A stretch of DNA of 64,000 nucleotides. Source: Actinomadura sp. NBRC 104412 (GTDB taxonomy: Bacteria > Actinomycetota > Actinomycetes > Streptosporangiales > Streptosporangiaceae). Made by a program: the position numbers and the translations under genes. Where the stretch lies: contig NZ_BSTM01000008.1 in assembly GCF_030269515.1 (NCBI RefSeq), positions 186,001-250,000 of the forward strand, read 5' to 3'. A model generated the notes under the pieces. The model searched no databases, had not been told where the DNA came from, and saw only the letters and a program-made list of their open reading frames with translations. Numbering within the stretch: the first letter of the stretch is position 1; each line of letters starts with the position of its first letter. This document shows positions 1-9,156 of this stretch, in pieces.

Positions 1-464
1 AGATGAGCGCGGCGCTCAAGCGGCGGTTCAACTTCGAGACGGTGTTCCCGATCGCGGACTTCGCCACCGAGCTCGACCTGGTGGAGTCGGAGGCGTCCCG
101 GCTCCTGGAACAGTCGGGGGTGGGGGTGCCGCCTCGGCGGGACGTGCTGGAGGTGCTGGTCACCACGTTCCGCGAGCTGCGCTCCGGCAAGGCGGCCGAC
201 GGCCAGTCCATGGACCGGCTGTCGACGGTCATGAGCACGGCCGAGGCGGTGTCGGTCGCGCACGCGGTCGGCATCCGCGGCTGGTTCCTGCGCGGAGAGG
301 AGGGCACGCCGGAGGACATCGTGGAGTGCCTGGCCGGGACGGCCGCCAAGGACAACCCCGACGACCTGGCCGCACTGCGCCGCTACCTGGAGCAGCAGGC
401 CGCGCGCCGCAGCGGCCGGCAGTGGAAGGCCCTGCACGCCGCCCGCCACCGTCTCCCGGGCTGA
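1..464 (+). CDS. MoxR-family AAA+ ATPase, C-terminal part (5' end outside window)
   Basis: Only the last ~154 codons are present, ending in TGA at 462-464. The first visible residues (MSAALKRRFNFETVFPI) look like the sensor-2/arginine region after the AAA+ core of MoxR ATPases (R-F-x-F-x-x-x-P-I); the rest is the helical lid. The in-frame ATG at position 3 lies inside this conserved block, so it is not the real start. The next gene starts inside the stop codon (ATG 464-466). The order ATPase, DUF5682, VWA, SWIM matches E. coli YehL, YehM, YehP, YehQ, so this is likely the YehL-type ATPase. Function is inferred: MoxR ATPases act as chaperones or remodellers with VWA partners. Walker motifs lie outside the window. 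Confidence 0.82.
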   Translation, partial: MSAALKRRFNFETVFPIADFATELDLVESEASRLLEQSGVGVPPRRDVLEVLVTTFRELRSGKAADGQSMDRLSTVMSTAEAVSVAHAVGIRGWFLRGEEGTPEDIVECLAGTAAKDNPDDLAALRRYLEQQAARRSGRQWKALHAARHRLPG

Positions 465-2851
465 TGGCCGCGGTGCACGAGTCGCCTCTGGGCGCGGCGG
501 CCCCGCAGAGTCCGCCCGAGGGGGAGGACGGGGTCACCTACATCGGGGTGCGGCATCACAGCCCCGCCTGCGCGCGTCTGGTCCGCGACACGATCAGGCG
601 GCTGCGTCCCGCGCACGTGCTGGTGGAGGGGCCTGCCGACTTCAGCGGGCGGCTGGACGAGCTGCTGCTCGGCCATGACCTGCCGATCGCGATCTTCAGC
701 CATTACCGGGACGAGCGGCGGACGCACGCGTCCTGGTCGCCGTTCTGCGAGTACTCGCCCGAATGGGTGGCGATCGGCGAGGGCCGAGCGTGCGGCGCGG
801 AGGTGCGGTTCATCGACCTGCCCGCCTGGCACCCGGCGTTCGCCGGCCGGCGCAACCGGTACGCCGACGCCGACGAGCGCTACGCCGAGGTCATCGAACG
901 GCTCTGCGCGGCGTTCGCGGTGGACAACATCGACGCCCTCTGGGACCACATGTTCGAGGGCGACGACGACAACGGCGACCTGGGCGAACGCCTCGCCGCC
1001 TACTTCGACCTCGTCCGGGGGGAGTCCGACGCCGGGGAGGACGACACCGCGCGCGAGGCGTACATGGCGCGCTGGGTGCGCGCGGCGGTGGCCGACGCGG
1101 ACGGACGCCCGGTCGTGGTGGTCACCGGCGGCTTCCACCGGGCCGCCATCCGCCGCCTCGTCCAAGGCGGCGACGACAAGGAGACCGGCTGGCCGGACGT
1201 GCCGATGCCGCCGGAGGGCGCGCTGGGCGGCAGCTACCTGGTGCCGTACTCCTTCAAGCGGCTGGACGCGTTCACCGGCTACCAGTCGGGGATGCCGTCA
1301 CCGGAGTACTACCAGCGCCTGTGGGAGGGCGGGCCGGAGGCCGCGGCGGCCGGGCTGACCGAGGTCGTGGTGGCGCGGCTGCGCAAGCGCCGCCAGCGGG
1401 TGTCGACCGCCGACCTGATCGCCGCGCGGACGCTCACCGAGGGGCTGGCGCGGCTGCGCGGGCACCGCCACCCGTCCCGTACCGACCTGCTGGACGGGCT
1501 GGTCGCCGCGCTGGTCACCGACGACCTCGACCAGCGGCTGCCGTGGACGTCCCGTGGCCCGCTGGAGCCGGGCGCGCATCCCGCGGTGGCCGAGATGGTC
1601 GCGGCGCTGAGCGGCGACCGGGTCGGCGCGCTGCGTCCGGGAACGCCCGCGCCGCCGCTGCTGCACGATGTGAACGCCGAGCTCGAACGGCTCAAGCTGG
1701 ACGGCTGGGGCGCGGTGAACCTGAAGCTGTCCGACGACAGGGGGTTGCGCCGCAGCCGCGTCCTGCACCGCCTGAGGGTGTTGGGGATCCCGGGCTTCAC
1801 CCGCGAGTCGGGTCCGGCCACGGGAGCGGAGCCGGTGCTGGAGGAGCGCTGGACGCTGGAGCCCGGCGAGCACCGGCTGCCCGCGCTGATCGAGGCGGGC
1901 GCGTACGGCGCGACGCTGCGGGACGCCGCCGCGACCGTCCTGGAGCAACGTGCCCAGGACGCGGGCACGGAGATCGGGCGCCTGGCCGTCGTCCTGTTCG
2001 ACGCCGCGCTGTGCGGCTGCACCGACATCTCGGACCGGATCGCCGGGACGATCACACCCGCCATCGCCGCCGCGACCGAACTGGGCGGGCTCGGGGACGT
2101 CCTCGGCACCACGCTGGGCCTGTGGCGGCACGACCGGCTGCTCGGCACGGCGGGCAGCCCGCTGTTCGGCACGGTCGTCGAGAGCTGTGTCACCCGGGTG
2201 CTGTGGCTGGTGGAGGGGATGCGCGGCGGCCCCGCCCCGGCGGAACCGGCCCGGCTGCGCGCGCTCGCGGCGACCCGCGACGCGCTGCTGCACGCGTCCG
2301 GGACCCTTGACCTCGACCGGGACGCGGCGCTCGCGGTCGCGGAACGGGTCAGCGTCTGCGCCGAGGCGCCGCCCGACCTGCGCGGCGCCGCGTTCGGCCT
2401 GGGCTGGTCGCTGGGCGCCGCCGCCGATCCGGTACGCGCGGTGCTGGGCGCGGCGAGCCCGCGGATCGTCGGCGACTGGCTGGCTGGGCTGTTCGCCCTG
2501 GCCCGGGACGAGGTCCTGGCCGCCGAGGACGCGTCGGCGGGGCCGGGGGAGCGCAGCGTCCTGGCCGTCCTGGACGAGCTGATCGGCGGGCTGTCCGAGC
2601 ACGACTTCCTGATCGCGCTGCCCGCGCTGCGGCAGGCGTTCGAGTTCTTTCCTCCGCGCGAGCGCGAGACGATCGCGCGGCGGCTGCTGGAGAGGCGTGG
2701 CGTGCGCGGCTCGGCCCGCTCACTGCTGCGCACCGGGCGTGACCCGTTGGTGCTGGCCGAGGCGCGCGCCCTGGAGGAGAGGGTGGACGCGCTGCTCGCA
2801 GCCGAGGGCCTGGCCTCCTCCGGGGCCGAGGTGCGAAAGGAAACGGAATGA
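464..2851 (+). CDS. DUF5682 family protein (YehM-like), 795 aa
   Basis: Large protein of a MoxR-VWA operon. The start is ATG 464, overlapping the upstream stop by one base (TGATG); the longer in-frame ORF back to 326 would overlap the ATPase. Near the N-terminus (~25-60) it has GVRHHSPACARLV followed by HVLVEGP. Around 215-230 it has VVVVTGGFHRAAI. This 'G-x-x-H...E-G' and later 'G-x-x-H' arrangement resembles the TraB/GumN/ChaN-EreA superfamily. The remaining ~500 residues are helical and unrecognised. Its stop overlaps the VWA gene start (ATGA at 2848-2851). A physical partnership with the ATPase and VWA proteins is inferred from the operon. The biochemical activity is unknown. Confidence 0.8.
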   Translation: MAAVHESPLGAAAPQSPPEGEDGVTYIGVRHHSPACARLVRDTIRRLRPAHVLVEGPADFSGRLDELLLGHDLPIAIFSHYRDERRTHASWSPFCEYSPEWVAIGEGRACGAEVRFIDLPAWHPAFAGRRNRYADADERYAEVIERLCAAFAVDNIDALWDHMFEGDDDNGDLGERLAAYFDLVRGESDAGEDDTAREAYMARWVRAAVADADGRPVVVVTGGFHRAAIRRLVQGGDDKETGWPDVPMPPEGALGGSYLVPYSFKRLDAFTGYQSGMPSPEYYQRLWEGGPEAAAAGLTEVVVARLRKRRQRVSTADLIAARTLTEGLARLRGHRHPSRTDLLDGLVAALVTDDLDQRLPWTSRGPLEPGAHPAVAEMVAALSGDRVGALRPGTPAPPLLHDVNAELERLKLDGWGAVNLKLSDDRGLRRSRVLHRLRVLGIPGFTRESGPATGAEPVLEERWTLEPGEHRLPALIEAGAYGATLRDAAATVLEQRAQDAGTEIGRLAVVLFDAALCGCTDISDRIAGTITPAIAAATELGGLGDVLGTTLGLWRHDRLLGTAGSPLFGTVVESCVTRVLWLVEGMRGGPAPAEPARLRALAATRDALLHASGTLDLDRDAALAVAERVSVCAEAPPDLRGAAFGLGWSLGAAADPVRAVLGAASPRIVGDWLAGLFALARDEVLAAEDASAGPGERSVLAVLDELIGGLSEHDFLIALPALRQAFEFFPPRERETIARRLLERRGVRGSARSLLRTGRDPLVLAEARALEERVDALLAAEGLASSGAEVRKETE

Positions 2852-3999
2852 ACCCCCAGCCCGACCCGTCCCTGGAGCGCTGGCGGCTGGTGCTGGGCGC
2901 GCCGGCGGAGGAGTCCTGCGGCGCGCTCGGCGGTGACGCGGCCGGACGCGATCAGGCGCTCGGCTGGCTGTACGGGCGCGACCCCGACCTGGAGCGGCGG
3001 GGCGTGCGCCGAGGCGGGAACAAGCCCGCCGGCGAGAGGGCAGGCGGGGACGGGCCGTCCGTGCTCACCACCGTCGACTGGCTCGACGACGTCCACCGGC
3101 TGTTCCCCAAGGAGACCATCGAGCGGCTGGAGCGCGACGCGGTCGAACGCTACGAGATCCACGAGGTGGTCACCGACCCGGCCGTGCTGGAACGCATCGA
3201 ACCCAACCCGACCCTGCTGCGCGCCGTCCTGCGCACCAAGCACCTGATGAACCCCGAGGTGCTGGCGCTGGCGCGGCGCATCGTCGAGCAGGTCGTCCAG
3301 GAGCTGATGCGGAAGATGGCCACGCAGGTGCGGCAGGCGTTCCACGGCACCAGGTCGCGGCGTCCGAGCCGGTGGAAGCAGGCCCGCAACTTCGACTTCC
3401 ACACCACCATCCGCGCCAACCTGGGGCACTACCGGCCGGAGGAGGGGCGGCTCTACATCGAGCATCCGCACTTCGTGTCCCGCACGAAGCGGCAGGTCGA
3501 CCGGTGGCAGATGATCCTGATCGTGGACCAGTCGGGCTCGATGGTCGGCTCGGTGATCCACTCGGCGGTGACCGCCGCCTGCCTGTGGGGGCTGCCGGGA
3601 CTGAAGACCCATCTGATCGCCTTCGACACCAGCGTGGTCGATCTGACCTCCGATGTCACCGATCCCGTGGAACTGCTGATGAAGGTGCAGCTCGGCGGCG
3701 GCACCGACATCGGGCGCGCGGTGGAGTACGGCGCCGGGCTGATCGAGAACCCGCGCCGCGCCATCCTCGCCGTGGTCACCGACTTCTACGAGGGCGGTGA
3801 CCCGTACCGGCTGGTCCGCACGGTGAAGCGGTTGGTGGAGCAGGGCACGCACGTGCTGGGCCTGGCGGCGCTGGACGAGGAGGCCAACCCGTCCTACGAC
3901 CGCGAGCTCGCGCAGCGCCTGGCGAACGTGGGGGCTCATGTCGGCGCGATGACACCGGGCGAGCTGGCCGGGTTCGTGGCGGAACGGATCGGCCGATGA
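2848..3999 (+). CDS. VWA domain protein (YehP-like), 383 aa
   Basis: The C-terminal half is a von Willebrand factor A domain with an intact metal-ion-dependent adhesion site: D-Q-S-G-S-M at ~227-232, the Thr in GGGTD at ~289 and the Asp of TDF at ~312. The N-terminal ~215 residues are helical and include a basic stretch (about 165-180) before the VWA fold. Length is close to E. coli YehP (about 380 aa). It starts at ATG 2848, overlapping the DUF5682 stop by four bases, and overlaps the SWIM gene by four bases at its own end. VWA proteins commonly bind MoxR ATPases as substrate adaptors; that role is inferred here. Confidence 0.87.
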   Translation: MNPQPDPSLERWRLVLGAPAEESCGALGGDAAGRDQALGWLYGRDPDLERRGVRRGGNKPAGERAGGDGPSVLTTVDWLDDVHRLFPKETIERLERDAVERYEIHEVVTDPAVLERIEPNPTLLRAVLRTKHLMNPEVLALARRIVEQVVQELMRKMATQVRQAFHGTRSRRPSRWKQARNFDFHTTIRANLGHYRPEEGRLYIEHPHFVSRTKRQVDRWQMILIVDQSGSMVGSVIHSAVTAACLWGLPGLKTHLIAFDTSVVDLTSDVTDPVELLMKVQLGGGTDIGRAVEYGAGLIENPRRAILAVVTDFYEGGDPYRLVRTVKRLVEQGTHVLGLAALDEEANPSYDRELAQRLANVGAHVGAMTPGELAGFVAERIGR

Positions 4000-5972
4000 C
4001 CCGCGCCGACCTGCTCGCCCTCACGCCCGACTCGCTGGCCGCGCTCGCCAACCGGGGCCTGGTCAAGCGGGCGGCCAAGGACCTGGACGCGGGCACCGTC
4101 CCGGACGTGAGCGTGGCCGGCGACGGGTCCGTGGAGGGGGTGTTCCCCGACGGCACACGCACCACGCTTCCCGGGGGCGGCGGGCTGGAAGGCGCGTCGT
4201 GCACGTGCGCGGCCACGGGCGTGTGCCGTCATCAGATCGGCCTCGTCCTCGCCTACCAGCGGCAGGCGGCCGAGACGCCCGAGGAGCCGGCCGCGGACAC
4301 GCCCGAGGCGTTCGAGGACTGGTCGCCCGGGACGTACGACGACGAGGCGCTGGCCCGCGTCCTGGGCGAACGCGCCCTCACGGCGGCGCGCCGCACGTAC
4401 CGGACGGGCTACGCGGCGCGCGTCCACCGCCCCACGGCCGCCGATCCGGTCGCGTCGGTGGAGCTGCCGACGTGCACGGTGCGGTTCCTGGTGCCGGGGG
4501 AGCTGGGCTACGTCCACACCGACGCGGTCGCGGCGATGCGCGGCGAGGTCGTCGTGCTCGCGGTCTGGGCGTTCCGTGCCGCCGACGAGCGAGGACTGCC
4601 GGGCCCCGACGTCCGCGTGGACGTCGGCGGCAAGAACGCCGGGGAGGGCACGGTCACCGCCTCCGGCCTGGAACAGGTGCTGGACCTGGCCGATCAGGTG
4701 CTCCTGGAGGGGGCCATGCACGCCGGTCCCGTCCTGGGCACCGCGCTGCACCGCGCGTCCCGCGAGCTCACCGCCAAGGGCCTGCACTGGCCCGCCGCCG
4801 CGTTCGACGACCTGGCCGCGCAACTGGCCGCGTACCGTGAACGCGGCGCCCACCACGAGCCGGAGCGCCTCGCCGCGCTGCTCGCCGAAATCCACGCCAG
4901 GCATCGCGCCGCGCTCGCCCAGGGCGGCAGCCCGCGCTCGCAGGTGCTCGGCACGGACGAGTCCGCCGAGACCCCGCTGCGCAGGGTCCGGCTCACCGCG
5001 CTGGGCTGCCGGGTGGGCGGCGACGACTCCGAACGCACCGCCGACGTGTACCTGGCCCATACGGACACCGGCATCGTGCTGGTGCTGAAGCGGCGCTGGG
5101 AGGTGGCCGAGGACCAGCCCCTGACCGGCCACGACCTGGCGGGGCGCAGGATCGCGGGCGCGGCGCTGCGCGCGCTCTCGGCCGCCAACGTGGTCTCGGA
5201 GAACGCGACGCGCAGCCCGAGCCGTGTGGTGCGCCTGGGCACCGGACGGGTGTCCAAGACGACGGTGACGCCGGTCGGCACGTCCTGGGGCGACCTTCCC
5301 GGCACGGTGCTGGCCCGCGACCTGCGGGCGCTGGAGGAGGAGCTGGCCGCGCAGCCGCCCCGGCTCGTCCGGCCGCGGGTGGAGGCCGAGGCCGTCCGCG
5401 TCATGGAGGTCGCGGACGTCCGGAACATCGGCTACCACGCGGGCGCGCAGATCCTGCGGGCGACGGTCGCCGACGCGGAGGGCAGCACCGCCGTGGTGTC
5501 CGCCGCGTACTCGCCGTACAGCCCGGGGGCGCTGGACGCCCTGGCCGAGGCGCTGAGCGAGGGACCCCGTTACATCAGCGGGGCGGTGCGGCGCGCCCGC
5601 GGCACGCTGATCGTCGACCCGATCGCGGTCCTGACCGCCGAGGGCGTCGTCGTTCCCGACCTGGCGCCGGGCGACGGCGGCGCCGCGCTCGACCCGCGCG
5701 GCGCCGAGGAGGCCGATCCGCTCAGCCGGGCGCTGTCCGACGGCCTCGCGGTCTGCGCCGAGGCCGCCCACCGGGGGCTGCGTCACCTTCCGCGCGGTGT
5801 CCGCGCCCGCGTCGGCCGTGTCGCGGACGGGCTGCGCGCCACCGGGCTCGCATCCACGGCGGCGCTGCTGGACGCCCTCGCCGCGGCCCTCGACGGTGAC
5901 GACCCGCGGCGGACGGTCACGGCCTGGGCGGACGCCCAGATCCGGCTCACGACCGCCGTCGAACTGCGCTGA
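3996..5972 (+). CDS. SWIM zinc-finger protein (YehQ-like), 658 aa
   Basis: A SWIM zinc finger near the N-terminus supplies the family call: C69-x-C71, then C77-x-H79 (CTCAATGVCRH). SWIM modules bind zinc and mediate DNA or protein contacts. The remaining ~570 residues are long, Ala/Leu-rich and without a motif I recognise. The start ATG 3996 overlaps the VWA stop (ATGA), so translation is probably coupled. It is the last strictly overlapping member of the YehLMPQ-like set; the next gene begins 56 bases downstream. No signal peptide or membrane segment is seen, so it is cytosolic. Confidence 0.85.
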   Translation: MTRADLLALTPDSLAALANRGLVKRAAKDLDAGTVPDVSVAGDGSVEGVFPDGTRTTLPGGGGLEGASCTCAATGVCRHQIGLVLAYQRQAAETPEEPAADTPEAFEDWSPGTYDDEALARVLGERALTAARRTYRTGYAARVHRPTAADPVASVELPTCTVRFLVPGELGYVHTDAVAAMRGEVVVLAVWAFRAADERGLPGPDVRVDVGGKNAGEGTVTASGLEQVLDLADQVLLEGAMHAGPVLGTALHRASRELTAKGLHWPAAAFDDLAAQLAAYRERGAHHEPERLAALLAEIHARHRAALAQGGSPRSQVLGTDESAETPLRRVRLTALGCRVGGDDSERTADVYLAHTDTGIVLVLKRRWEVAEDQPLTGHDLAGRRIAGAALRALSAANVVSENATRSPSRVVRLGTGRVSKTTVTPVGTSWGDLPGTVLARDLRALEEELAAQPPRLVRPRVEAEAVRVMEVADVRNIGYHAGAQILRATVADAEGSTAVVSAAYSPYSPGALDALAEALSEGPRYISGAVRRARGTLIVDPIAVLTAEGVVVPDLAPGDGGAALDPRGAEEADPLSRALSDGLAVCAEAAHRGLRHLPRGVRARVGRVADGLRATGLASTAALLDALAAALDGDDPRRTVTAWADAQIRLTTAVELR

Positions 5973-6028
5973 GGCGATGGCAACCGGAGGCGGTTCCCAG
6001 GGGTCCAACCAGGCGAGGGGGTCGCCTC

Positions 6029-6724
6029 ATGCAGTTCATCGAGTCCACCGCGATGGGCGTCCGCTCGGCAGTGATCACGCTGGGCCGCCGGAGCACTCCG
6101 CTGACGTTCGTGCTGTTCCCCATGGTCCATGTGGGGCGCCGGTCGTTCTACGACGAGGTCGCGTCCCGCGCGTCGGCCTGCGACCTGATCGTGGCCGAGG
6201 GCGGTCCGGACGCGCCTCCCGCGCAGGCCCGGATGGCGCGGCTGCGCTGGGACGACCAGGTGGACCAGCTCAACGCGCTCGACCTGGAGTCGCTCGGCGT
6301 GCCCATCATCTGGGAGGGCGGCGACACGCGTCCGGCCGAGGAGCGGGCGCGCGACCGCGAGGCGCGCTCCACCCGTGACCGGATCCTGGAGACCGCGGTG
6401 GACTCGGCGTTCGCGCTCGGGCTGCGGGCGCTGGGCCGGTACGGCGATCCGCGCGACCACCCCGGCGTCGACCAGGTCGACATGCACGACCGGTGGGTGC
6501 CCGAAGGCGGGATCGGCGGTTTCCTGGAACGGAAGATCCTGGCGGAGCGGGACCGCAGGCTGGTGCGGACGCTCGGGACGATCCACCGCGAACGCCACCA
6601 CGAGCCCGTCAAGGTCGCCGTGGTGTGGGGCGCCGCGCACATGACGGCGGTCGTCGACGCGCTGAGGACCGACTTCCGCTACGTCGTGAGGCACGCCGAA
6701 TGGATCACGGTCACCGGCCACTGA
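6029..6724 (+). CDS. TraB/GumN-like protein, 231 aa
   Basis: The pattern is that of the TraB/GumN (Tiki-like) fold: an N-terminal hydrophobic strand ending in VLFPMVHVG, a helix, then LIVAEGG at ~53-59, and near the C-terminus VAVVWGAAHMTAVVDAL with the second conserved G-x-x-H. Family members are metalloprotease-like or unknown. The start is ATG 6029, with GAGGGGGTC about 6 bases upstream. It follows the SWIM gene by 56 bases on the same strand and is probably part of that operon. It shares the H/E/G-x-x-H signature with the DUF5682 gene of the same operon. It ends 7 bases from the convergent gene, with no separate terminator visible. The assignment is by motif only. Confidence 0.6.
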   Translation: MQFIESTAMGVRSAVITLGRRSTPLTFVLFPMVHVGRRSFYDEVASRASACDLIVAEGGPDAPPAQARMARLRWDDQVDQLNALDLESLGVPIIWEGGDTRPAEERARDREARSTRDRILETAVDSAFALGLRALGRYGDPRDHPGVDQVDMHDRWVPEGGIGGFLERKILAERDRRLVRTLGTIHRERHHEPVKVAVVWGAAHMTAVVDALRTDFRYVVRHAEWITVTGH

Positions 6725-6731
6725 CACCGCG

Positions 6732-7913
6732 CTAGGCCGCGGCCTCCCCGATGCGGACGCTCTCCACCCACCCCGGCGGGTCCGGCGGCTGCGTGCCCAC
6801 GAGCGCCGCGATGATCCGGCACGTCACCGGCTCCTCCGGCCACGGTGTGTACCCGTCGGTGAGCACGATGATCACGTTCGGCCGGTCCCCGCCCTGCAAC
6901 GCGCGGTCGATGCCGACCCGCATGTCGGTGCCGCCGCCCCCGCCCAGCTCCACCTGCTCGGCCTTCGTCACCCGGGACACCGCGCGCACGTCGGCGTCGC
7001 AGGCCAGCACGCTGACCCGGTTGCCGCGCACGCCGACCTCGCGCAGCACCCCGGTCACCTCGGCCATGGCCGCCGCCAGGTCGTCCTCGCCCATCGACCC
7101 CGAGGTGTCGACGACGATCGCGACGCGCGGCAGCGGGCGGCGCAGCGTCGGCAGCACGACCCCGCGGATCGCGGCGGTGCGCCGGGACGGCCGCTGGTAG
7201 GTGTAGTCGACCGCGCCGCCCGCCCAGGCGACCGCCTCGCGCACCGCGCCCGCCAGCATCCGGCGCCAGTCGACCGTGGGCTCCAGCACCTGCTCGGCCC
7301 AGCGCCTCCACCCGGCGGGGACGGTGCCGCGGGCCCGTTCGTGCGCGCGGATCGCCTCGGCCGTGGCCCGCCGCAGCGACTCCGCCTCCACGGTACTGAC
7401 CTTCGGCGCGCCGGGACCGTCGCTCTCCCAGGGCGAGGGCACGCCGTGCGCTCCCGACCCGCAGTCCAGGTGGAGCTCCTGGGGCGGGATGCCGGGCAGG
7501 TACTGCTCGAACAGCTTCCCTTTGTCCAGGCCGAACAGGCGGGGCTCCATGCGCCCCTCCGGCAGCGGCAGCCGGTCGTCGATCAGATCGTCGTTGATCT
7601 CGCAGTCCTGCGCGATGTTGACCCGGGTCCGGTCGCGCTGGTCGGCCGCCGGCAGCCGGTCGGCGCGGCCGTGGTGGTCGCGCAGCAGGTGCGAGACCTC
7701 GTGGATCCACACCGCCGCCAGCTCCTGGACGGGCGTCGTCTCCACGAACGCCGGGGAGACGTAGCAGCGCCAGTGCCGGTCCACGCCCATCGTCGGCACC
7801 CCGGAGGACTCGACGACCGACAGCGAGTACAGGGCCGACGCCAGGTAGGGCCGGTCGGTCGCGGCCCGGTACCGGGCGGCCAGCAGCTTGGTCCGGTCGA
7901 GCCCGCCGCCCAT
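6732..7913 (-). CDS. DUF2201-type putative metallopeptidase with VWA-like domain, 393 aa
   Basis: Two parts are visible. The N-terminal part carries the zinc-protease signature H71-E-V-S-H75 (HEVSHLLRDH). The C-terminal VWA-like part carries D-T-S-G-S-M at 269-274, GGGGTD at ~325-330 and a late acidic strand (VLTDG). This is the layout of DUF2201 proteins, usually encoded beside a MoxR-type ATPase, as here. The start is ATG 7913, two bases after the ATPase stop, with GGGTGAG directly upstream as a Shine-Dalgarno sequence. A longer in-frame ORF to 8108 runs through the ATPase gene and is rejected. The likely role is a ring-ATPase-controlled protease or adaptor; the substrate is unknown. Confidence 0.82.
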   Translation of the reverse strand: MGGGLDRTKLLAARYRAATDRPYLASALYSLSVVESSGVPTMGVDRHWRCYVSPAFVETTPVQELAAVWIHEVSHLLRDHHGRADRLPAADQRDRTRVNIAQDCEINDDLIDDRLPLPEGRMEPRLFGLDKGKLFEQYLPGIPPQELHLDCGSGAHGVPSPWESDGPGAPKVSTVEAESLRRATAEAIRAHERARGTVPAGWRRWAEQVLEPTVDWRRMLAGAVREAVAWAGGAVDYTYQRPSRRTAAIRGVVLPTLRRPLPRVAIVVDTSGSMGEDDLAAAMAEVTGVLREVGVRGNRVSVLACDADVRAVSRVTKAEQVELGGGGGTDMRVGIDRALQGGDRPNVIIVLTDGYTPWPEEPVTCRIIAALVGTQPPDPPGWVESVRIGEAAA

Positions 7914-7914
7914 C

Positions 7915-9105
7915 TCACCCACCGCCCGGCAGGGCCCCCGACAGCCGCAGGATGTCGACGAACCCGTCGATGCCGGCCGGCACCGGCCAGTCGGTGTCGC
8001 GCAGCGCGGCCAGGTCGGCGGCGGCCCGCGCCGCGACGTCCGGGACGCCGGCGTCCACGGCCTTCGCCAGCACCTCCCAGCCGGCCTCCCAGCGCCGCCT
8101 GGTGACATCGCCCTGCACCGCCGCGACCACGGAGGTGAGGAACGCGAGCTGCCGGTCGCCGCGCTTGGGCAGCTTGAACGCGTCCGGGTTCGCCAAAACC
8201 CGGTTGGGGTCGGGCAGGTCCAGCGCCTCCAGGTACGACAGCAGCTCGATCCCGGCGCCGTCGCCGATCGCCCCGACGATCGCCGCCGACAGGCCCTCGG
8301 GGCTCGCGTCCGTGGCGTACCCGACGGCCAGCAGCCGCAGCGCCATCTCCCAGGTGCGCGGGGACGGCCACGGCCCGCCCCTGGCCTCGGCGTCGGCGGG
8401 CAGGTGGTGCGCCAGGCCGGGCCGCGCGGTGAGGAACCCGGAGATCGCGCCGCGGGCGCGGGCCACCGCGCCGGTCGCCTTCGCCGGATCGACCACGGGG
8501 ATCGACACCGACGGCCAGGTGCCCGCCATGCCGCGCGCCACCGTCCGGGGCTCGTGCGTCCAGCGCAGGTGGACGAACCGGTTGGCCAGCGGCGGGCTCA
8601 GATGCCAGCCGTCGGCGGCGCTGGACGGCGGGTTGGCCGCCGCCACCACCCGTACCGGCTCGGGCAGCGCCAGGCTCCCCACCCGCCGTTCCAGGACGAC
8701 CCGCAGCAGCGCGGCCTGCACCGCGGGCGGCGCGGACGACAGCTCGTCGAAGAACACCAGCCCGCGCCCCGCCGAGGCGAGCCGCACCGCCCAGTCCGGC
8801 GGCGCCATCGGCACGCCGGTCGAGGCCGGGTCGTCCCCGATGATCGGCAGACCGGCGAAGTCGGACGGCTCGTGCACGCTGGCGATCACCGTCTCCAGCG
8901 GCAGGTCCAGCCCGGCGGCGAGCTGCTCCATGCCCGCCGACTTGCCGATACCGGGCTCACCCCACAGCAGCACCGGCAGGTTCGCCGTCACCGCCAGCGC
9001 CAGCGCCTCCAGCTGCGGGCTCTCCGACGGCTCGGTCCGCCACGCGCGCACCCGCGCGTTCAGCTCGTCCGCGGCGGCCAGCGGCCCGGATGACTGCGGT
9101 TCCAA
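7915..9105 (-). CDS. MoxR-like AAA+ ATPase, 396 aa
   Basis: A complete AAA+ module: Walker A GEPGIGKS at 49-56, Walker B LVFFDE at ~116-121, and a sensor-1 region VVAAANPP at ~153-160. The C-terminal ~180 residues form a helical lid. It is a second MoxR-class ATPase in the window, distinct from the one whose tail is at 1-464. The gene downstream begins two bases after its stop and encodes the metallopeptidase/VWA protein, the standard partner. Upstream on the same strand, 51 bases away, is the ankyrin protein. It probably assembles as a hexameric ring that remodels a target recognised by the VWA or repeat proteins (inference). Confidence 0.88.
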   Translation of the reverse strand: MEPQSSGPLAAADELNARVRAWRTEPSESPQLEALALAVTANLPVLLWGEPGIGKSAGMEQLAAGLDLPLETVIASVHEPSDFAGLPIIGDDPASTGVPMAPPDWAVRLASAGRGLVFFDELSSAPPAVQAALLRVVLERRVGSLALPEPVRVVAAANPPSSAADGWHLSPPLANRFVHLRWTHEPRTVARGMAGTWPSVSIPVVDPAKATGAVARARGAISGFLTARPGLAHHLPADAEARGGPWPSPRTWEMALRLLAVGYATDASPEGLSAAIVGAIGDGAGIELLSYLEALDLPDPNRVLANPDAFKLPKRGDRQLAFLTSVVAAVQGDVTRRRWEAGWEVLAKAVDAGVPDVAARAAADLAALRDTDWPVPAGIDGFVDILRLSGALPGGG

Positions 9106-9156
9106 CGCTCGTCTACCCCCAGCTTCCGTGCGGGCGCCCGCATGCGCGTGCGCCGT

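Noticed and set aside
383..5800. Many long ORFs on the - strand opposite the MoxR/VWA operon (up to 876 aa)
   Set aside because: High-GC DNA gives long antisense frames; their translations are Arg/Pro/Gly-rich without domains, while the + frames carry clear motifs and overlapping starts.
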